64,000 nucleotides of DNA from JBMORL01 sp049322335. GTDB taxonomy: Bacteria; Bacteroidota; Bacteroidia; Flavobacteriales_D; UBA2798. Where the stretch lies: assembly GCA_049322335.1 (NCBI GenBank), contig JBMORL010000092.1, forward strand, positions 20,352-84,351, read 5' to 3'. Positions 59,812-64,000 of this stretch are shown here, piece after piece. Each line of letters begins with the position of its first letter. The stretch's first letter is position 1. The translations under genes were made by a program, and so were the position numbers. Under the pieces are notes generated by a model. It saw only the letters and a list, made by a program, of their open reading frames with translations. It had not been told where the DNA came from and did no database searches.

Positions 59812-61485
59812 CTATTGCTTCAAAAATCCTGAATAATAGTTTTTATCACCGGCAACTCTCATCAAGTAATACCCGCTTTCCAGTAATGAAACGTCCATGT
59901 TGATTCTATCTGACGAAACGGTCAAAGAAATCACTTTCCGGCCATCCACGCTTATAACGTCAACCGAATAAGTGTTGTTGGAAGGAACAGAAACGGAAAT
60001 AAAATCACTTGCAGGATTGGGATAAAGCAGGAGCGGGACATTGTTAGATTCTATAATTCCTACAGGGGAATGTGGTAAACCAGAATATTTGGCAAAAAAC
60101 GCATCACTCCCTGATGAATTCAAATAAGCTGTATCCGGCCCAAGATCCATATCCATTACATAGTAAAATTGGCCGGCTAAATAAATATTATCATTCCCAT
60201 CAACATAAATACTTCTTGGAATATCTCCGCTCGTATTACCTAATTTTTCTGCCCAGATATAATTTCCATTGTTATCATATTTGGCAAAGAAAATATCATC
60301 CGAATTACCATTAGAGTCCATGATTGCGGTTCCTGGTCCCGGATCAAAATCCGCGTAATTGAACTCCCCGGTTAAATAAACATTTCCGGAAATATCCAAA
60401 GCAAGATCCTTTACGTTATCATTATATGCACCTCCTATACTTTTTGCCCAGGCCAGATTCCCGTTATAATCATATTTGGCAAAGAATATTTCCTGAGAAG
60501 AGTTATAAACAGTATAAATACCGGGCCCCGGATCAAAATCTGTTTGATACTGAATAGTCCCGGTAATATAGCAGTTACCAACAGCGTCTGATTTCACATG
60601 AAAACTCCTGTTGTTAAATGCATCACCAATGGTAATTGCCCATAGATAATTGCCCGAAACATCATATTTCGCCAAAAAAATATTTTGAGTTCCACTATTA
60701 CTTTTGAAAACAGAATCAGGACCAGGATCAAAATCTGCTGTTCCTGTAAACCAACCAGTAATATTTATATTCCCAACATTATCTACTTCAATGCTTTCAG
60801 ATGATGTAAAGCTGCCACCAATACTTTTTACCCATTGGAATATTCCATTACTGTCATATTTGGCAAAGAAAGAATCAGTGCTTCCTTTCGCAGCCAAAAC
60901 GAAAACTCCGGGGCCGGGATCAAAATCAACCGAATCAATAAAAAGTCCGGTTACATAGATATTTCCAATGTCATCCACCGAAATACCAGTAGCCCAAACA
61001 TAGCTGCTGTCATCTTCCAGGTTTTTCGCCCAGATATAATTTCCATTATTGTCATATTTTGCAAGGAAAAAATCGGGATTACCGATTGAAATCAGGTTTG
61101 CAATACCTGTTCCCGGATCAAAATCAATTGTATCAATAAAAGTGCCTGTTATGTAAAGATTTCCTGCATTGTCTATAGCCAATTCATTAAGTCCGTCACT
61201 GGTATCACTTCCCATACTCTTAGCCCAAATATAATTTCCATTACTATCGTATTTAGCCATGAAAATATCAGATTCCCCCTGGGAGGTCAGGTTGGCAATT
61301 CCTGGCCCCGGATCAAAATCATCAGTTAAATTCAAATCACCCACTATAAACACATTTCCCGAAGCATCGGTCAGGATTTTGTTAATCACGCTTCTGTTAA
61401 GATTTTTTGCCCATAGATAGGATTGCGTCATTCCGCATAATCCTGCGCTGCATAGAATAATGGTAAAAAATAATTTGCTTTTCAT
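59812..61485 (-). CDS. T9SS-exported propeller protein with FDPGPG repeats
   Basis: A 557-residue protein with a signal peptide (~1-22). About seven units of ~62 residues follow, each ending in 'FDPGPG-x7-S-x-x-[DE]-x-F-[LF]-AKYD-x-x-GN-[YL]-x-WAK', typical of secreted Bacteroidota beta-propellers. The C-terminal ~75 residues are a T9SS type A sorting domain (LLYPNPASDFISVSVPSNN). Its sorting-domain DNA is nearly identical to that of the next T9SS gene. A TAACTTTA -7-like box lies upstream on the minus strand near 61508. Confidence 0.82.
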   Translation of the reverse strand: MKSKLFFTIILCSAGLCGMTQSYLWAKNLNRSVINKILTDASGNVFIVGDLNLTDDFDPGPGIANLTSQGESDIFMAKYDSNGNYIWAKSMGSDTSDGLNELAIDNAGNLYITGTFIDTIDFDPGTGIANLISIGNPDFFLAKYDNNGNYIWAKNLEDDSSYVWATGISVDDIGNIYVTGLFIDSVDFDPGPGVFVLAAKGSTDSFFAKYDSNGIFQWVKSIGGSFTSSESIEVDNVGNINITGWFTGTADFDPGPDSVFKSNSGTQNIFLAKYDVSGNYLWAITIGDAFNNRSFHVKSDAVGNCYITGTIQYQTDFDPGPGIYTVYNSSQEIFFAKYDYNGNLAWAKSIGGAYNDNVKDLALDISGNVYLTGEFNYADFDPGPGTAIMDSNGNSDDIFFAKYDNNGNYIWAEKLGNTSGDIPRSIYVDGNDNIYLAGQFYYVMDMDLGPDTAYLNSSGSDAFFAKYSGLPHSPVGIIESNNVPLLLYPNPASDFISVSVPSNNTYSVDVISVDGRKVISLTVSSDRINMDVSLLESGYYLMRVAGDKNYYSGFLKQ

Positions 61486-61627
61486 ACCTTATACATTTAC
61501 AGTTAAAGTTACGGTATAGAAATAATTTTTCCGGAAAAATGTATGTAACGGTATTAGTTTCGTAACTAACGGCAACAAATCAGGGAAAGAGCACCGGTTA
61601 CATAAATAATAATGAAGGTCCTGAAGA

Positions 61628-62887
61628 TCATTGCTCCTTCACAAAACCGGAATAATAATTTTCATTCCCGGATACCGCCACAAAATAAAACCTGCGTTTA
61701 AGCGATGAGATATCTGTCGTGATTTTACCTGAAATGGCTTCAGAAATCACTTTCCGGCCATCCACGCTTATAACGTCAACCGAATAAGTGTTGTTGGAAG
61801 GAACAGAAACGGAAATAAAATCCCGCGCAGGATTGGGATACAACAAGAGAGAGCTGGTGTTTATTTCAATAATTCCATTGGTTGTGGGTGCATTCACATA
61901 GGTTTGTTGCGGACTCGTAGAACAACCGTATGAATCAGTAACGTTTACATAATAGGTACCGAAACATAAATTGGAAAACACGCTGTCAGTACCAGACGAA
62001 ATTTGAGTTGCATTTTGATCGTAAAGGGTGTAAACAAAAGGAGGAATTTCGCTTACTGGTGTAACGATAATAGAGCCATCACAATTTTGCGGAGCAGAGG
62101 TTGTGGTTGTGTCTAAAATAAATGCAACAGAATCATTAAAGCCAACAGTGGCATTGAATGTGGAGGAATTTCCGTTGCTGTCAAAAAATACCCAATTGTA
62201 ATTGCCGGGGCAGAGGTTAGTGCAATCGGGGCCCACCATAGTAAATGGCGGATTTAAGGATGGGACAGGAAGAACGACCATTCCGCCACAAGCATTTGAA
62301 CAGGAACTTGAAATTATCATTTCCGAACCATTCATGTCACAACCGCCACCATAAGTGGGCTGGATCCATGCCAGTTCGTCTTCTGTAAAACCATAGACGG
62401 AAGCCCACTGAAGAATTTCAGGATATACTTGAACCAAATCATGCACATATCCGTAATTATTTTCACGGCTGATTTTTTCAGAAACTTCACGATGCCCGGT
62501 TTCTATAATAAGATGGCCAACTGCGCAGGCGGTGCCCAGGTGATCGATAAAATAGGGCGTGCGATCCGTGTGATAAATATTTTCAGGAAAAATTCCGGTT
62601 TTTCGGTAATCGGCAAGAATATCCAGGCAGTGCAGCCGGTTTTCCAGTTGTTTTGAGTGAGGCCTGCAGGAGGATTTTCACAGAGATAATTTTCAACCCA
62701 TGCGAGATGTGTTTGAATAAGTTCCACATCACCGCATAATTTTTTTTTCCTGCAACAAAACTGGCGAAAAGATTTCTTTTGATTTCCATTCTTTATTCAT
62801 CTCGCACAACTGCATATAAACAGCAGGGGAATGTTGTGCAAACGAAACAACCGGATTCAGAACACAGGCAAGTAGGAAGGCTTTCAT
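61628..62887 (-). pseudogene. T9SS-exported protein gene broken by two compensating frameshifts
   Basis: Reading leftward from ATG 62887 there is a signal peptide (MKAFLLACVLNPVVSFAQ) and ~48 codons, then a shift at a 9-A run (near 62739-62747). A middle frame follows (CGDVELIQTHLAWVENYL), then a second shift near 62650 back to the first frame (RLHCLDILADYRKTGIFPEN, GTACAVGHLIIETGHREV), which runs on through the 272-residue open frame. The restored protein (~420 residues) has a recognisable family pattern (L-D-x-L-x-x-Y-R-x-x-G-x-F-P) and ends with a T9SS sorting domain. The open part 61628-62446 is only its C-terminal half. It is either a true pseudogene or two A-run errors in the assembly. 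Confidence 0.72.
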
Positions 62888-62946
62888 AACAAGTTTTTAT
62901 AAAAGACGCGACTGGTAAAACAGAGAGTGCCGGTTGAATAATTTAT

Positions 62947-62975
62947 ATTTAACATAATGGCATGTTATAAGACAA
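62947..62975 (-). other. dif-like (XerC/XerD) site 1
   Basis: The plus strand reads ATTTAACATAA, spacer TGGCATG (7 nt), TTATAAGACAA. The minus strand thus has TTATGTTAAAT, identical to the XerD arm of E. coli dif, and a XerC-like arm TTGTCTTATAA ending in the conserved ATAA. It has the same orientation as site 3. Confidence 0.5.
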
Positions 62976-63004
62976 CAATTAAATCCATTTTTCTATGGAA
63001 AGAG

Positions 63005-63033
63005 TTGTTTTATAACAATATATTATGTTAAAC
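63005..63033 (+). other. dif-like (XerC/XerD) site 2, inverted relative to 1 and 3
   Basis: Plus strand TTGTTTTATAA, spacer CAATATA (7 nt), TTATGTTAAAC: 10 of 11 bases match the E. coli XerD arm. With site 1 it forms an 87-bp palindrome whose centre is CCATTTTTCTATGG. Confidence 0.45.
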
Positions 63034-63196
63034 AGCTTTGGTGACTTTTATTCCTTTGAAGACAGTAAGATGGATAAAAGTCGTGTGATGGCGCGGGTAG
63101 GGGGAGTTCCTGCCGCGCTAAAAGCTATTTTTTATGGGGATAGGGGAATAGTTCTGCCGCCCAACATAACGAAGTCAGGGTTGTTTAAATTCAATA

Positions 63197-63316
63197 ATGT
63201 CGAATGAAAAAGACAAAGAATATGTAACGAGAAGGGAGCTGAAGTTGGTTTTATTTCTTTATACCGCATCCATGTTAATAGGTATAATTATAACCGCTTT
63301 GCTCAAAACAATATAG
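63197..63316 (+). CDS. 39-residue membrane protein in the cassette
   Basis: MSNEKDKEYVTRRELKLVL is a charged start, followed by one hydrophobic helix (FLYTASMLIGIIITALL). No signal or motif. Its 3' end overlaps the convergent 143-residue gene by 14 bp. A longer frame at 63025-63207 ends inside it but starts in the dif-like site and looks like chance. Function unknown; tiny single-helix proteins next to HTH/coiled-coil genes are common in cassettes. Confidence 0.42.
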   Translation: MSNEKDKEYVTRRELKLVLFLYTASMLIGIIITALLKTI

Positions 63317-63734
63317 CTGAAATGGCAGCCCCTAACGCAAATGAAGAAGTTAAAAGCCACCAATAATTTTTTATAACACTACCGAGTAATAATTTATATT
63401 TTAAATCTCTGATAGTTTTTTCGTATTCAAGATTTTCAATCGAAAGTTGTTTTAATTTTTTATCTAATTCTTTTGTTTTTTCTTCATTAGAATTAATAAT
63501 TTTATTTTGTTTTTCTTCTTCAATATAACCTTGAAATAGATTTCCTTTTGGAGTTATCCCAATCATATTTCTATTAAGCCTTCCAAATTGAGCATAACCA
63601 TCTTCAACTAATTTGTTCATCATAAGAGAACACGTACGTAAATCAATACCTGTTTTATTGGAAAACAACCCAATATCATCAATCTCTCTTTTTTTTAATT
63701 CATCAAGAAGTTTATCTAAATTTTCATTATTCAT
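63303..63734 (-). CDS. Winged-helix, coiled-coil, single-TM protein in the cassette
   Basis: A 143-residue protein. Residues ~1-65 read as a winged helix (IDLRTCSLMMNKLVEDGYAQ, then ITPKGNLFQGY as the wing), ~70-115 are a charged coiled coil (KTKELDKKLKQLSIENLEYE) and the last ~22 are a membrane helix (WWLLTSSFALGAAISAILF). A membrane-tied DNA-binding-like protein is unusual. The gene is AT-rich. No known family is recognised; it could sense something and act at the membrane. Confidence 0.6.
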   Translation of the reverse strand: MNNENLDKLLDELKKREIDDIGLFSNKTGIDLRTCSLMMNKLVEDGYAQFGRLNRNMIGITPKGNLFQGYIEEEKQNKIINSNEEKTKELDKKLKQLSIENLEYEKTIRDLKYKLLLGSVIKNYWWLLTSSFALGAAISAILF

Positions 63735-63805
63735 GCCGGATTATACTGCGTGTCATCCAAAAGGTTTCATCCATAGAAGTAGTCAGCGTGTGATTGGGCG
63801 GGGCT

Positions 63806-63833
63806 ATTTAACATAATGTAAATTATAAGACAA
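63806..63833 (-). other. dif-like (XerC/XerD) site 3
   Basis: Plus strand ATTTAACATAA, spacer TGTAAA (6 nt), TTATAAGACAA. The minus strand XerD arm TTATGTTAAAT matches E. coli dif at 11 of 11 and the 6-nt spacer is the standard dif length, so this is the best candidate for the real chromosomal dif. It has the same orientation as site 1, 859 bp away. Confidence 0.58.
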
Positions 63834-63837
63834 ATAT

Positions 63838-64000
63838 AAATATATTATGCATTTGATTTTCAATAATATAAGTATAATATGAGGTTTTGATTAATCCGGA
63901 AACCGAAACCGTCAAATCTTCAATTTTTAATAAATCTTTGATAAAAACTACCGTTTTTTCCAGATATCCGGATAAAATAAATCCCGGTTGCCATTTCACT
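63838..64000. other. Right-edge sequence without a supported gene
   Basis: AT-rich; a loose second ATTATGCATTTG lies at ~63844-63855. No gene or clear repeat is seen before the window ends. Confidence 0.4.

Noticed and set aside
63025..63207. 60-codon open frame as a gene
   Set aside because: It begins inside dif-like site 2, has no recognisable protein features and overlaps a better-looking small gene; probably chance.

Overview
The window comes from a chromosome of the phylum Bacteroidota, probably close to the Flavobacteriales or Sphingobacteriales. Four secreted proteins carry type IX secretion (T9SS) C-terminal sorting domains. Promoter -7 boxes follow the Bacteroidota form TAnnTTTG, and most genes lack a Shine-Dalgarno sequence. 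The core genes (ribBA, folP, tpiA, prmA, plsY, clpS, pbpC, LptF/G, a LytS-type sensor, SpoIIE/TPR phosphatases) are typical of the group. Base composition is moderately AT-rich, and the accessory parts are richer in AT.

Region 1 (1-5.5 kb) is accessory DNA read mostly leftward. It holds a truncated transglutaminase-like gene, a LEA-type membrane-anchored protein, a small membrane protein, three paralogous small 'LRPY' proteins, two unknown proteins and an XRE/ImmA-type regulator. A cluster of palindromes at 5.13-5.49 kb lies between divergent promoters. It looks like one end, or the control region, of an integrated element, but a phage or conjugative origin cannot be proved from what is visible.

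Region 2 (5.7-16.1 kb) holds two T9SS-exported proteins, a STAND/NACHT-like NTPase that is a candidate defence gene, and a large serine recombinase with a small overlapping partner gene. The recombinase abuts the 3' end of a tRNA-Ser(UGA), and its reading frame runs through the tRNA on the antisense strand. This suggests an element integrated at the tRNA.

Region 3 (16.2-28.8 kb) is core chromosome: an SRPBCC protein, holA and AMP nucleosidase in one leftward group, then ribBA, two glycosyltransferases, an LptF/LptG permease, a START-like protein, an ICMT-like methyltransferase, a GumC-like lipoprotein and pbpC.

Region 4 (28.9-37.2 kb) is a signalling block: a propeller/LytS sensor kinase followed by two TPR-SpoIIE phosphatases, with no response regulator next to them.

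Region 5 (37.3-59.8 kb) is mostly core: trmD, an Hsp20, a strongly structured 640-bp intergenic region, folP, a DUF1599 protein, then a rightward run of a DoxX-type protein, an orphan DppB-like permease, tpiA, prmA, a 1483-residue secreted protein, plsY, a 2425-residue coiled-coil/SPOR protein, clpS, an M48 lipoprotein peptidase and an unknown secreted protein.

Region 6 (59.8-64 kb) has two more T9SS genes, one broken by two compensating single-base shifts. Beyond them, three sites resembling the chromosomal dif (XerC/XerD) site flank or border a roughly 0.86-kb AT-rich cassette with tiny membrane and winged-helix/coiled-coil genes. This candidate Xer-mobilised cassette, or the dif locus itself, is the most unusual structure in the window.
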